A stretch of 64,000 nucleotides of DNA. It comes from Thermanaeromonas toyohensis ToBE (GTDB lineage: Bacteria > Bacillota > DSM-521 > Neomoorellales > Neomoorellaceae). The notes below the pieces were generated by a model. It saw only the letters and a list, made by a program, of their open reading frames with translations. It was not told where the DNA came from and did no database searches. The translations under genes were made by a program, and so were the position numbers. Shown one piece after another: positions 53,232 through 61,464 of this stretch (position 1 is the first letter of the stretch; each line of letters opens with the position of its first letter). The stretch is taken from assembly GCF_900176005.1 (NCBI RefSeq), contig NZ_LT838272.1, positions 1,073,587 through 1,137,586 on the forward strand, given 5' to 3'.

Positions 53232-53924
53232 ATGGTCATTATAGCGCCTTCGTTACTTGCGGCTGATTTTGGCCGGTTGCGGGAAGAGATCGCCTGTATA
53301 GAAGCAGCGGGGGCTACATGGTTACATTTAGACATAATGGATGGGCATTTTGTCCCTAACCTCACCTTCGGGCCGGGGGTAGTGTCTGCTTTAAGACCCT
53401 ACACTAAATTAACTTTTGATGTGCACCTTATGGTGGAACAGCCGGAGAATTTTATCCAAGCCTTTGCCGAAGCTGGGGCGGAATGGATTTCTGTACATGT
53501 GGAGACCTGTCCACACCTCCATAGGGTAATCCACCAAGTGAGGGAGGCAGGCTGCCGGCCAGCGGTAGCATTGAATCCGGCCACTGGCCTCCAGGGGCTG
53601 GAATGGGTTTTGGAAGAAGTGGATATGGTCCTCGTTATGACGGTTAACCCTGGCTTCGGAGGCCAGCGCTTTATTCCTTCTATGCTCCGGAAAATAGAGG
53701 AATTGGCTAGATTAATAAAAGCCCAGGGGAAAGAAGTGTTGATAGAAGTGGACGGGGGGATCAGCGCGGATAATGCTGCTGCTGTGTGTCGGGCTGGTGC
53801 CCAGGTTCTAGTAGCGGGGACTGCTATTTTCGGCCAACAGGATAGAGTCGCTGCCTTTAAGGCCCTACATTATGCCGCAAGCCGAGCTGAAGAGGTCGAT
53901 GCGAGAACTGGCTATAGAGGGTAG
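53232..53924 (+). CDS. rpe: Ribulose-phosphate 3-epimerase
   Basis: A 230-residue TIM-barrel enzyme of the pentose phosphate pathway, interconverting ribulose-5-P and xylulose-5-P. IAPSLLAADFGRL at the start, HLDIMDGHFVPN (metal ligands), VMTVNPGFGGQRFI and EVDGGIS are all intact. The last 20 residues, after FKALHYAA, are an unremarkable tail. It ends the rlmN-rpe cluster and converges on a KaiC-like gene 23 bases away. Confidence 0.96.
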   Translation: MVIIAPSLLAADFGRLREEIACIEAAGATWLHLDIMDGHFVPNLTFGPGVVSALRPYTKLTFDVHLMVEQPENFIQAFAEAGAEWISVHVETCPHLHRVIHQVREAGCRPAVALNPATGLQGLEWVLEEVDMVLVMTVNPGFGGQRFIPSMLRKIEELARLIKAQGKEVLIEVDGGISADNAAAVCRAGAQVLVAGTAIFGQQDRVAAFKALHYAASRAEEVDARTGYRG

Positions 53925-53947
53925 GTAGAGCTAAGGCCTTAAATGGC

Positions 53948-54799
53948 CTACCTTCCGGTTCTTAGTTCGGCAGCCTTGGCGCTGAGGGCAGGGCCGACAC
54001 GGACGATCCCTGTTTCTTCGATTTCCAAAAGGTGCACGCGGGGATCGTGCCCGCACACCCGGCAGCCATCAATGCGTACAGTGCGGACTATATCTCCTGG
54101 TTCCTTCCCGTAGAAAGAAGAGGTGCTGCGGCTGACCACCATCTTGGTTAAGACCAGCGTGCAGTCCAGGATGTGGGATACACCGTATCCGCCAGCTGCT
54201 TCAGCAGAGATCTCTTCGTGGCTGCTGCGCTTTTGGGAGATGAAGATAGCTGTCTGATAATGCTCCTTCATTACCTCATAAAGGCGGCGCACTATGGTGC
54301 GTGCCGCAGTCTCCTTGCCCTCGTAAAGCCCAGTGATGGAGTCTATAACACAGGCCTTTATATTGTGGTCTCTGATGATCTGAGTCAAATGATGGCAGAG
54401 CTCTCCTATGTTTTCCCTCACCTCGGGTAGGCGGACAAGCTCCAAGAGAAAAACTTTGTCTTCGATTTCCTCCCAGGCCAATCTTAAGGCCTGAGCCCTT
54501 TGGCGGAGCCCTTGGGCTAAGAAGGGAGCAGGAACCTCTACAGTAACAAAAAGGGTGGCAAATTGGCGTGCAGCCTGGGTCAAGGCGAACTGTTCAGCCA
54601 TAAGGGTTTTACCCGTATCGGGCACGCCTGTAAGATGCACTACTGAAGCCGAAGGAAGGCCCTTTAGAGGCACCTTACGGTAGCCCTCCTCTTCCATGGT
54701 GAAGGTAAAGAAAAGGTCGTCTAGCCCTGGAACGCCTGAAGGGATACCGAAAAGCTTAGGGATACGTTCCTCAAGCTCCTTAAGCTTTAAAACCCGCAA
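53948..54799 (-). CDS. KaiC/RAD55-like RecA-superfamily ATPase
   Basis: A 283-residue single-domain KaiC-like protein. Walker A GVPDTGKT (about 57-64) and Walker B ACVIDSITG (about 146-154) frame a RecA fold. Near the end is a CRVCGHDPRVHLLEI segment with Cys and His that could bind zinc. It has no kaiA/kaiB partner nearby, so a clock role is unsupported. Family members act as ATP-dependent regulators in signalling or DNA processes. TTG start with GGAGGGG nine bases upstream. It is monocistronic. Confidence 0.8.
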   Translation of the reverse strand: MRVLKLKELEERIPKLFGIPSGVPGLDDLFFTFTMEEEGYRKVPLKGLPSASVVHLTGVPDTGKTLMAEQFALTQAARQFATLFVTVEVPAPFLAQGLRQRAQALRLAWEEIEDKVFLLELVRLPEVRENIGELCHHLTQIIRDHNIKACVIDSITGLYEGKETAARTIVRRLYEVMKEHYQTAIFISQKRSSHEEISAEAAGGYGVSHILDCTLVLTKMVVSRSTSSFYGKEPGDIVRTVRIDGCRVCGHDPRVHLLEIEETGIVRVGPALSAKAAELRTGR

Positions 54800-55024
54800 C
54801 TTTTACTTCCCCTCCTTCTTAAGTCTTGGGCCAGCTAGACTAGGTAAGAAAGTCAGGTCCATAGCACCACCTGCTGCTCCATTTTAGAATGGCCTCCGAG
54901 TCCAAGTCAAGGATTAGGCCTTAGGGGCTGACGAGTATCTGGTTAAACCTGGAAAGGCAACAATTAGGTAAAATTCTCATCATAGAGGACTTTTTCTGCT
55001 CAAAATTTAGGGAGGGAGATTGAA
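54800..55024. other. Divergent spacer, no gene seen
   Basis: A 225-base gap between the KaiC-like gene (leftward) and the YjbQ gene (rightward). I find no coding frame, no RNA motif I recognise and no strong hairpin. It should contain two promoters, but none is close to consensus. Confidence 0.5.
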
Positions 55025-55438
55025 ATGAAGGCCTACACTAAATACCTATGGTTTAACACCCTAAGACGCCGTGAGTATATCAACATCACCGACGAAGTAG
55101 AAAGGGCGGTAAAAGAAAGTGGTATTCAGGAAGGTATGGTCCTGGTATCTGCCATGCATATTACCGCCGGAGTCTATGTTAACGATGATGAGGAAGGCAT
55201 CATCCAGGATCTAGACGAGATGCTCGAGAAGCTCGCTCCCTTTGGGAAACCTTATCGCCACCACCAAACGGGCGAGGACAATGGCGACGCACACTTGAAG
55301 AGCATATTAGTCCATCACCAGGTCATTTTACCTGTTACCAATGGCAAGCTGGATCTGGGCCCGTGGCAGCAGATATTTTACGCCGAGTTTGATGGGCAGA
55401 GAAGAAAGAGAGTCATCATCAAAGTAATAGGGGAATAG
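55025..55438 (+). CDS. YjbQ-family protein (UPF0047)
   Basis: A 137-residue protein of the YjbQ/UPF0047 family, annotated as 'secondary thiamine-phosphate synthase' because some members weakly replace ThiE. The cellular role is unsettled. Conserved features are the [12 protein letters not shown] segment (about 46-57), [15 protein letters not shown] (about 97-111) and the final [13 protein letters not shown]. It is short and soluble, with no thi genes beside it. AGGGAGGG precedes ATG. Confidence 0.88.
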   Translation: MKAYTKYLWFNTLRRREYINITDEVERAVKESGIQEGMVLVSAMHITAGVYVNDDEEGIIQDLDEMLEKLAPFGKPYRHHQTGEDNGDAHLKSILVHHQVILPVTNGKLDLGPWQQIFYAEFDGQRRKRVIIKVIGE

Positions 55439-55528
55439 AACTGTGTTGGAGATTTCTGGTACAGATCTTGAGGCTTTTAGAGTGAGGGTGCCTCCTGATT
55501 GTCGAACTGCGTTGAGCTCCCATTTCCC

Positions 55529-55558
55529 TTGACGGTTTAAGTTAAGGGGTGCTATAAT
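55529..55558 (+). promoter_or_regulatory. Promoter of the rib operon
   Basis: TTGACG (55529-55534), 18 bases, TATAAT (55553-55558). The predicted start coincides with the first base of the FMN riboswitch near 55565. Confidence 0.75.
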
Positions 55559-55564
55559 TCATAC

Positions 55565-55747
55565 TGACGTCTTCGGGGTTAGGTGAAATTCCTGACCGGC
55601 GGTGAAAGCCCGCGAGCTGCTTTTTAAAGCAGTTGACCCGGTGGAATTCCGGGGCCGACAGTGAAAGTCTGGATGGGAGAAGGCGTCAAAGATACTTCAG
55701 TCTATCCTGTCCTACCCCGAGGAGCGGAGCGGGGTTTTATTTTTTAT
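55565..55747 (+). promoter_or_regulatory. FMN riboswitch (RFN element) with terminator
   Basis: The RFN core is complete: closing stem GACGTCTTC...GAAGGCGTC (to 55687), TTAGGTGAAATTCC, ACCGGCGGTGAAAGCCCGC, ACCCGGTGGAATTCCGG, GCCGACAGTGAAAGTCTGGA and GGGAGAAGG. It is followed by a terminator, ACCCCG (55714-55719) with CGGGGT (55730-55735), and a T-rich run reaching the ribD start. FMN binding should stop transcription of the riboflavin genes. Confidence 0.95.
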
Positions 55748-56855
55748 GGGGGAAGCTCGGGATAAGTTCTTCATGGAGAAAGCGCTGGAGTTGGCCCGGC
55801 TGGGGCTAGGGAGGACCAGCCCCAACCCAGCAGTCGGAGCTGTTGTGGTCCGGGACCAGAAAATAGTGGGGGAGGGTTATCACCAAAAGGCAGGCACCCC
55901 TCACGCGGAGATTCATGCTCTGCGGGCAGCCGGGGATCTGGCCCAGGGCGCAACTTTATATGTCACTTTGGAGCCGTGTTGTCATTATGGTCGAACACCT
56001 CCCTGTACCGAAGCTATTAAAGCTTCTGGTATCCGTAGGGTGGTTATAGCCATGCCTGACCCCAATCCTAAGGTGGCGGGAAAGGGTATAAGAGAGCTTA
56101 AAGAAGCAGGGATAGAGGTAGAGGTGGGGGTCCTGGCCCAGGAGGCCCAGCGATTGAATGAAGCCTTTAGTAAATACATTACCACTGGTTTGCCCTGGGT
56201 AACCATGAAGGTAGCCATGACCCTTGACGGGAAGATAGCCACTCGTACTGGGGCTTCGCGGTGGATAAGCTGTGAGGCCTCCCGCCAGAAGGTTCACGAG
56301 TTAAGGAATACCCACGATGCTGTTTTGGTAGGCATAGGGACGGTCCTGGCTGATGATCCTTTGCTTACTACCCGATTACCAGGGGGCCGGGATGCCGTAA
56401 GGATCATCCTGGATAGTCGTTTGCGGTTGCCGCTGGAAGCTAAAGTTATTAACCCTGCTTCTAGTGCCCCCACCTGGGTAGCCACCACCGATAAGGCTCC
56501 GGTAGAGAAGCGGAAGGAGCTGGAAAAATTAGGAGTAGAAGTGCTTGTTCTCCCCTCGGAAGAGGGCCGGGTTTCCTGGCCGGCCTTACTTAAAACTTTA
56601 GGTGAGCGCGAGATAATGAGCGTTCTCATAGAGGGAGGGGCAGAAGTCAACGCTTCGGCCCTAGCCAATGGTGTAGTGGATAGGGTGATAGCCTTTATCG
56701 CCCCCAAGATCTTTGGGGGGAGGGAAGCGCCGGGACCGGTGGGAGGTATGGGCGTAAGCCAGCCATATGAGGCTTGGGAATTGGAACAAGTAGAGGTTCA
56801 TCCTTCAGGCGCCGATATAATGATAACCGGCTTGGTTAAGAAAGGGTCTCGATAG
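55746..56855 (+). CDS. ribD: Bifunctional riboflavin deaminase/reductase RibD
   Basis: A 369-residue enzyme. N-terminal deaminase (about 1-145) with zinc motifs HAEIHAL and PCCHYGRTPPC; C-terminal reductase (about 150-365) starting WVTMKVAMTLDGKIAT and ending with IEGGAEVNASAL. It performs the second and third steps of riboflavin synthesis. The ATG lies inside the terminator's T-run, and the only purine-rich site is in the hairpin, so translation may also respond to FMN. Confidence 0.95.
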   Translation: MGEARDKFFMEKALELARLGLGRTSPNPAVGAVVVRDQKIVGEGYHQKAGTPHAEIHALRAAGDLAQGATLYVTLEPCCHYGRTPPCTEAIKASGIRRVVIAMPDPNPKVAGKGIRELKEAGIEVEVGVLAQEAQRLNEAFSKYITTGLPWVTMKVAMTLDGKIATRTGASRWISCEASRQKVHELRNTHDAVLVGIGTVLADDPLLTTRLPGGRDAVRIILDSRLRLPLEAKVINPASSAPTWVATTDKAPVEKRKELEKLGVEVLVLPSEEGRVSWPALLKTLGEREIMSVLIEGGAEVNASALANGVVDRVIAFIAPKIFGGREAPGPVGGMGVSQPYEAWELEQVEVHPSGADIMITGLVKKGSR

Positions 56856-56988
56856 GAGTATGGGGCTACAGGAGTAGGCGGCAGTTCAATGGATTTTGGT
56901 AGATGAATTCGCGCTCGATAGGAATATGGAGCTTAAGGAGCAGGGGAGGCTGCTTTAAGGGTTTTTTAATAGGGAGGGCTAGAGGCTT

Positions 56989-57654
56989 GTGTTTACCGGT
57001 ATAATTGAAGAGATCGGAAGGGTAAAGGAGGTAGAGCTTTACGGCTTGGGAGCGCGCCTTGTCATACAAGCTCAAAAGGTCCTGGAAGGTACCAAGGTAG
57101 GGGACAGCATAGCTGTAAACGGAGCCTGCCTTACAGTGGTAGAACTTAAAAGAGGGGCTTTTGTAGCCGAGGTCATGGAGGAGACCCTTAGGGTGACCAA
57201 TCTGGGGCGATTAAAGGTGGGGGAAGGCGTCAACCTAGAAAGGGCTCTGCGCTGGGGAGACCGCCTAGGAGGGCACCTGGTCAGCGGTCATGTGGATGGT
57301 GTGGGGCGTATACTTGACCGGAAGTCTGTGGGTCAGGCTCAAGAGATAACCGTGAGCCTGCCCGAGCACCTCCGGCGCTATGTAGTTCCTAAAGGTTCCA
57401 TAGCACTGGATGGTACCAGTTTAACTGTTATCGAACGGCGAGACTCTACCTTCAAAGTGGGGCTAATCCCACATACCCTACAGGCCACGGTCTTAGGTTT
57501 CAAGGGAGTGGGGGAGGAGGTAAACATTGAGGTGGATTTGATAGCTCGGTATTTAGAAGGACTTTGTGGCCTGGAAGGACTGTACGGAAAAACAGGACAA
57601 AGCAATGGAGCGGGGCTGACCTGGGAGTTTCTTGCCGAGCATGGATTCGTTTAA
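56989..57654 (+). CDS. ribE: Riboflavin synthase (alpha subunit)
   Basis: A 221-residue protein with two lumazine-binding repeats: [10 protein letters not shown]...VNGACLTV in the first and [10 protein letters not shown]...LDGTSLTV in the second. It joins two lumazine molecules into riboflavin. GTG 56989 gives the invariant MFTGII start. A 133-base gap to ribD carries a short purine-rich segment but no gene. The symbol ribE follows Bacillus usage; ribC is used in E. coli. Confidence 0.95.
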   Translation: MFTGIIEEIGRVKEVELYGLGARLVIQAQKVLEGTKVGDSIAVNGACLTVVELKRGAFVAEVMEETLRVTNLGRLKVGEGVNLERALRWGDRLGGHLVSGHVDGVGRILDRKSVGQAQEITVSLPEHLRRYVVPKGSIALDGTSLTVIERRDSTFKVGLIPHTLQATVLGFKGVGEEVNIEVDLIARYLEGLCGLEGLYGKTGQSNGAGLTWEFLAEHGFV

Positions 57655-57722
57655 AAGGCTTTTGTTTAAGAGAGCTAGAAAGATACCGGCTGGGCACCTT
57701 GGTGCTTAAGGAGGTGGGAAAA

Positions 57723-58934
57723 TTGAGCGAGGAATTCCGTTTTAATACTATTGAAGAGGCTTTGGAAGATATACGAGCTGGCAAAATGGTTGTGGTAGTA
57801 GATGACCCGGATAGGGAGAACGAGGGGGATCTAGTTGCGGCAGCGGAAAAGGTCACTCCTGAGATTATAAATTTTATGGCCACATACGGCCGTGGCCTTA
57901 TATGCATGCCCATAAATGGGCAGCGCTTGGACGAGTTAGAATTGGGCCCAATGGTCACTGAAAATACAGAGGCCCAGGGTACAGCCTTTACGGTTTCTGT
58001 GGATGCAGCAGAGGTGACCACCGGCATTTCTGCTTATGAACGGGCTCTGACCATAAAGAAAATACTGGATCCTAATACTAAACCGAGCGATCTGCGCCGG
58101 CCCGGGCATGTATTTCCTATCCGGGCCAAAGAGGGTGGCGTGCTTAAGCGCGCAGGGCATACTGAGGCCGCTGTAGATCTGGCCCGCTTGGCAGGGCTGT
58201 ATCCTGCAGGCGTGATCTGCGAGATTATGAATGACGACGGTACCATGGCCCGCGTACCGCAGCTAATGGAATTTTGCCGGCGTCATAACCTTAAAATCAT
58301 CACCATTGCAGATCTTATCCAGTACCGCCGGAGGACAGAAAAGCTCATACGACGAGTGGCGGAAGCCCAGCTACCTACACGGTATGGAAGCTTTCGGGCC
58401 ATAGCTTATGAGGATATTCTCGAGAAGCAAGGCCATTTGGCCCTAGTGAAAGGTACGGTGGATGACGGCCGTCCAGTGCTTGTTAGGGTTCATTCCGAAT
58501 GCTTAACTGGAGACGTCTTCGGTTCCTACCGGTGTGACTGCGGGGAACAGTTAGAACGGGCTTTGCGCCTAATTGAGGCTGAAGGGCGCGGTGTACTTCT
58601 ATACATGCGCCAGGAAGGAAGGGGGATAGGACTTCTAAATAAAATTAGAGCCTATAAATTACAGGAGGAAGGGAAAGATACGGTAGAAGCTAATGAGGCC
58701 TTGGGTTTTCCTGCTGATCTTAGAGATTATGGGATTGGAGCCCAAATTTTAGCGGACTTAGGGATCCGGGAGTTAAGACTCTTAACCAATAATCCCCGCA
58801 AGATAGCCGGCTTGGAAGGCTATGGTCTCCGGGTAGTGGAGAGAGTACCCCTCGAGATTAAGCCCAACGGTATTAACCGCCGCTATCTTCAGGTCAAGAA
58901 AGAGAAGCTGGGGCATTGGTTAAAGATAGGATAA
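57723..58934 (+). CDS. ribBA: RibBA: 3,4-dihydroxy-2-butanone-4-phosphate synthase / GTP cyclohydrolase II
   Basis: A 403-residue fusion. RibB part (about 1-200) with [12 protein letters not shown] and RPGHVFPI; RibA part (about 205-400) with zinc cysteines in [20 protein letters not shown] and [14 protein letters not shown]. It supplies both precursors of lumazine. TTG 57723 follows AAGGAGGTG; the longer in-frame form from 57564 overlaps ribE and has no similarity. The stop codon lies inside the left TAGGATAAAAA repeat of the IS110-family insertion. Confidence 0.95.
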   Translation: MSEEFRFNTIEEALEDIRAGKMVVVVDDPDRENEGDLVAAAEKVTPEIINFMATYGRGLICMPINGQRLDELELGPMVTENTEAQGTAFTVSVDAAEVTTGISAYERALTIKKILDPNTKPSDLRRPGHVFPIRAKEGGVLKRAGHTEAAVDLARLAGLYPAGVICEIMNDDGTMARVPQLMEFCRRHNLKIITIADLIQYRRRTEKLIRRVAEAQLPTRYGSFRAIAYEDILEKQGHLALVKGTVDDGRPVLVRVHSECLTGDVFGSYRCDCGEQLERALRLIEAEGRGVLLYMRQEGRGIGLLNKIRAYKLQEEGKDTVEANEALGFPADLRDYGIGAQILADLGIRELRLLTNNPRKIAGLEGYGLRVVERVPLEIKPNGINRRYLQVKKEKLGHWLKIG

Positions 58935-58937
58935 AAA
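58927..58937. repeat. TAGGATAAAAA, left flank of the IS110-family element
   Basis: An 11-bp sequence covering the ribBA stop codon, repeated exactly at 60521-60531. It may be the recombination core shared by target and element. Confidence 0.5.
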
Positions 58938-58994
58938 GGCAGGATAATTTGAGCATTCCTGTAATGATTTAGGATAGCCGTTGCCAATAAGAAA

Positions 58995-59044
58995 GCCTCC
59001 TGGTAGAAAGGAATTGAACGACAAAACCTCAGATACCAGGAGGC
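58995..59044 (+). promoter_or_regulatory. Inverted repeat hiding the transposase ribosome site
   Basis: GCCTCCTGGT (58995-59004) pairs perfectly with ACCAGGAGGC (59035-59044), 10 bp with a 30-base loop. The right arm holds AGGAGG, the ribosome site of the ATG at 59054. In transcripts reading in from ribBA the site would be masked, a known way for insertion sequences to avoid activation by host promoters. Confidence 0.6.
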
Positions 59045-59053
59045 GAGCAAGCG

Positions 59054-60334
59054 ATGCAAAAGGCCGAAAAGAAAGCCTTAGTTTATGGCAACGTGCTGAT
59101 CGTGGGAGTGGATGTAGCTAAGAAAAACCATTACGCCCGGATATATAACAGCATGGGTATCGACGTAGTAAAACCGTTCTACTTTCATAATAGCAGAGAA
59201 GGTTTCTGCCGTCTACTAGGGAAAATAAGCGAAGCCAAGGAGAAAGAGAAGGCGGAACGTATCATTATAGGCATGGAACCCACAGGACACTACTGGAAAC
59301 CTCTAGCCTATTTCCTAAAAGAGGCAGGTTACACTGTAGTAATTGTAAATCCTTATCACGTTAAAAACAGCAAAGAGATGGAAGACAATAGCCAAGACAA
59401 GAACGACCGCAAGGATGCAGGCCTTATAGCCCAACTGGTAAAAGAGGGCAAATTCTTGCACTGCATCTTACCGGAAGGGATATATGCAGAACTGAGGACC
59501 CTTTATATTACCCGGCAGCAGGAACACAAAAAACTTAACGCTGCCCTCTGCCAGCTTAAAGCCATAGTAGATGAATATTTTCCCGAGCTAATGGAAGTAT
59601 TTAAGAGTCTTTTAGGCAAGGCAGCCCAGTGGGTCTTAAGGAACTGTCCCTTTCCTAAGGACATATTAAGCCTAAAGTTAGAAGAACTAGAAGAAGGGCT
59701 AAAACAGGCCTCGAACAGTAGAGTAGGGATAAAGAGGGCTCTTGCTCTAAGGCAAGCAGCAGAAAAGAGCATAGGTGTTAAAGAAGGGCTAGAAGGGGCT
59801 AAAGTCAAACTTCAAGCCTGCTTGGAAGAAATCGAGTTTTACCAAGGTCAAATAAGGAAGACAGAGGAAGCCATGGGGCGATACCTAGAGGAGACAGGTT
59901 TAGCGAATTATCTTTTAAGCATTCCTGGGGTAGGGGTAGTAACAGCGGCAGGCTTTTTAGGGGAGATAGGTGACCCAGCGAAATACCAGCACTGGAGACA
60001 GATACGGAAACTAGCTGGTTATAACCTAACGGCCCAGAAATCGGGGAAGAAACAGAAGGCCAAGACCACCATATCCAAGAGGGGTCGGCCGGGGCTAAGG
60101 AATCTACTTTACCAGGCGAGCCTTATTCTAGTGGCTAAGAACAAAGAATTTAAAGCGCTATATCATTATTTCTTAAAGAGGCCGGAAAATCCTTTAACGA
60201 GGAAGCAGGCTCTAGTAGCTGTGGCTTTAAAGCTAGTGCGGGTGATGTTTACCCTTATTACCCAGAAGAAGGAATATGATGCCAGCAAAGTATTAGGGAA
60301 ATACCGGGAAGAACAACTAAAGAAAGTAGCTTAA
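59054..60334 (+). CDS. IS110-family DEDD transposase
   Basis: A 426-residue recombinase. N-terminal RuvC-like DEDD domain: Asp in IVGVDVAKKNHYA (about 16-28), Glu in GMEPTGHYW (about 73-81), and Asp pair in DKNDRKDAG (about 115-123). A coiled-coil linker lies at about 150-290. The C-terminal Tnp domain has LLSIPGVGVVTAAGFLGEIG and the catalytic serine region TTISKRGRPGLRNLLYQ (about 336-352). IS110 enzymes cut and join DNA under guidance of an element-encoded bridge/seek RNA. The frame is intact, so the copy may be active. Confidence 0.92.
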   Translation: MQKAEKKALVYGNVLIVGVDVAKKNHYARIYNSMGIDVVKPFYFHNSREGFCRLLGKISEAKEKEKAERIIIGMEPTGHYWKPLAYFLKEAGYTVVIVNPYHVKNSKEMEDNSQDKNDRKDAGLIAQLVKEGKFLHCILPEGIYAELRTLYITRQQEHKKLNAALCQLKAIVDEYFPELMEVFKSLLGKAAQWVLRNCPFPKDILSLKLEELEEGLKQASNSRVGIKRALALRQAAEKSIGVKEGLEGAKVKLQACLEEIEFYQGQIRKTEEAMGRYLEETGLANYLLSIPGVGVVTAAGFLGEIGDPAKYQHWRQIRKLAGYNLTAQKSGKKQKAKTTISKRGRPGLRNLLYQASLILVAKNKEFKALYHYFLKRPENPLTRKQALVAVALKLVRVMFTLITQKKEYDASKVLGKYREEQLKKVA

Positions 60335-60344
60335 AGAGCTAGGG

Positions 60345-60520
60345 AGGTTTTGGGTGGGGGAAGCCAAATCCCTCCATAAGGGCATAGACCCTGTAATTAA
60401 GTAAAGGCAGGCCCCACCCGCCCCCTTAAGGCAGGACGAAGGAATGAAAGGGCAAGACCCTGCGAGAAATGATAGGGTAGCCTGGGGGCGAATTTTAAGG
60501 TGAGGGTCCACCCAAAACCT
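60345..60520 (+). ncRNA. Candidate bridge/seek RNA of the IS110-family element
   Basis: AGGTTTTGGGTGG (60345-60357) and CCACCCAAAACCT (60508-60520) form a perfect 13-bp closing stem around a 176-base segment starting 11 bases after the transposase stop. Inside, CGCCCCC (60419-60425) pairs with GGGGGCG (60484-60490), and smaller stems such as CCCT/AGGG (about 60370-60382) and ACCCT/AGGGT are visible. Size and multi-stem form suit the guide RNA, and position matches IS1111-type elements. No loop-to-target match was proved. Confidence 0.5.
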
Positions 60521-60531
60521 TAGGATAAAAA
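60521..60531. repeat. TAGGATAAAAA, right flank of the IS110-family element
   Basis: Exact copy of 58927-58937, directly abutting the closing stem of the candidate guide RNA. Confidence 0.5.
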
Positions 60532-60710
60532 ATACTCAAAAATACCCATGGTAATTTTTAACCCTTCTCTCTCGTTTCTTAGATGGAGGATGAAAAACTT
60601 GAAAATCTAAGAGAGCGAGAGATAGAGGGAGATTTAAGCAAAAAATTGAGATAGGAGAGACAATAGGGGAAAAGCATAATTAAATAGACTCGGTTTAAAA
60701 GGGAGGGGTA
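60532..60710. other. Spacer before ribH with a long hairpin
   Basis: Host DNA between the element and ribH. A near-perfect stem of about 17 bp pairs 60568-60584 with 60605-60622 (CTTAGAT/ATCTAAG inner, TCTCTCG/CGAGAGA outer, one bulge) around a 20-base loop. No T-run follows. A 23-codon frame at 60583-60654 has no ribosome site and is probably not a gene. Confidence 0.5.
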
Positions 60711-61196
60711 ATGATTCTTATGCACACTTTTCAAGGGAAACTTACTGCTCAAGGTTTAAGGTTTGGTATAGTGGTGAGCCGCTTTAACGAGTTTATCACT
60801 AGCCGTTTGCTGGCTGGTGCTCTGGATGCGCTAGAACGGCATGGTGCTGAACCGGAAGGCATACATGTGGCTTGGGTACCAGGAGCCTTTGAGATTCCTC
60901 TTGTCGCCCAGAGGTTGGCCCAGCGGGGGTATGATGCTGTTATCTGCCTAGGAGCTGTTATTCGGGGAGCTACACCTCATTTTGAATACGTAGCGGCTGA
61001 AGTCACTAAAGGAATCGCCCAGGTTAGTCTGGCCACTGGTATTCCTATTATTTATGGGCTTATTACAGCGGATAATCTAGAGCAAGCCATTGAACGGGCG
61101 GGAACTAAGGCGGGAAATAAAGGATTTGAGGCTGCCATGGCTGCTATAGAAATGGCTAATCTCTTAAAGCAGCTAGATGGCGAGCCGAGAAGCTGA
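60711..61196 (+). CDS. ribH: 6,7-dimethyl-8-ribityllumazine synthase
   Basis: A 161-residue lumazine synthase that joins the RibA-derived pyrimidine with dihydroxybutanone phosphate. [43 protein letters not shown] (catalytic His in PHFEYV) and the final AGNKGFEAA are conserved. It is the last rib gene, now separated from ribBA by the IS110-family element, so its expression may depend on read-through or a new promoter. GGGAGGGG precedes ATG 60711; ATG 60720 is an alternative. Confidence 0.94.
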   Translation: MILMHTFQGKLTAQGLRFGIVVSRFNEFITSRLLAGALDALERHGAEPEGIHVAWVPGAFEIPLVAQRLAQRGYDAVICLGAVIRGATPHFEYVAAEVTKGIAQVSLATGIPIIYGLITADNLEQAIERAGTKAGNKGFEAAMAAIEMANLLKQLDGEPRS

Positions 61197-61241
61197 AATA
61201 AAAAATTAGTTTTTTACCCTCTATCCCCGCCTTTTTAACAC

Positions 61242-61430
61242 TTATACCGCCCGTTGGACCTTGCCTGAACGCAGGCAGCGGGTACATACATAAATACGGC
61301 GGCAAGTGCCATTAATGACCGCCCTTACGCGCTGTAGATTAGGAAACCACTTTCTTTTGGTTTTGATGTTAGAGTGACTAACCTGGTGTCCGGTACCAGC
61401 TTTCTTGCCACAGATAGCGCAGACAGCCAT
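61242..61430 (-). CDS. rpmB: 50S ribosomal protein L28
   Basis: A 62-residue L28. The start [21 protein letters not shown] and the SNIKTKRKW and [11 protein letters not shown] segments are typical, and the CxxC pairs (CAIC and CTRC) suggest the zinc-binding form. ATG 61430 follows GAGGTGG; a GTG nine bases upstream is out of place. It is transcribed alone, against its neighbours. Confidence 0.94.
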   Translation of the reverse strand: MAVCAICGKKAGTGHQVSHSNIKTKRKWFPNLQRVRAVINGTCRRIYVCTRCLRSGKVQRAV

Positions 61431-61464
61431 AAAATCCACCTCGCTTTAAGGTATCACGCCGCTT

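Larger units (their letters stand above)
58938..60531 (+). mobile_element. IS110-family insertion element in the rib operon
   Basis: About 1.6 kb between ribBA and ribH, which are normally adjacent. It contains an intact IS110-type transposase (59054-60334), a hairpin just before that gene and a long structured tail after it. Boundaries are inferred from the 11-bp direct repeat TAGGATAAAAA at 58927 and 60521. IS110 elements lack terminal inverted repeats, so exact ends remain uncertain. The long non-coding part lies after the transposase, as in the IS1111 branch. Confidence 0.6.

Noticed and set aside
60583-60654. A 23-codon frame (starting MEDEKLENLRERE) before ribH
   Set aside because: No ribosome site, lies in a hairpin, and has no recognisable similarity; its Glu/Lys richness follows from local purine bias.
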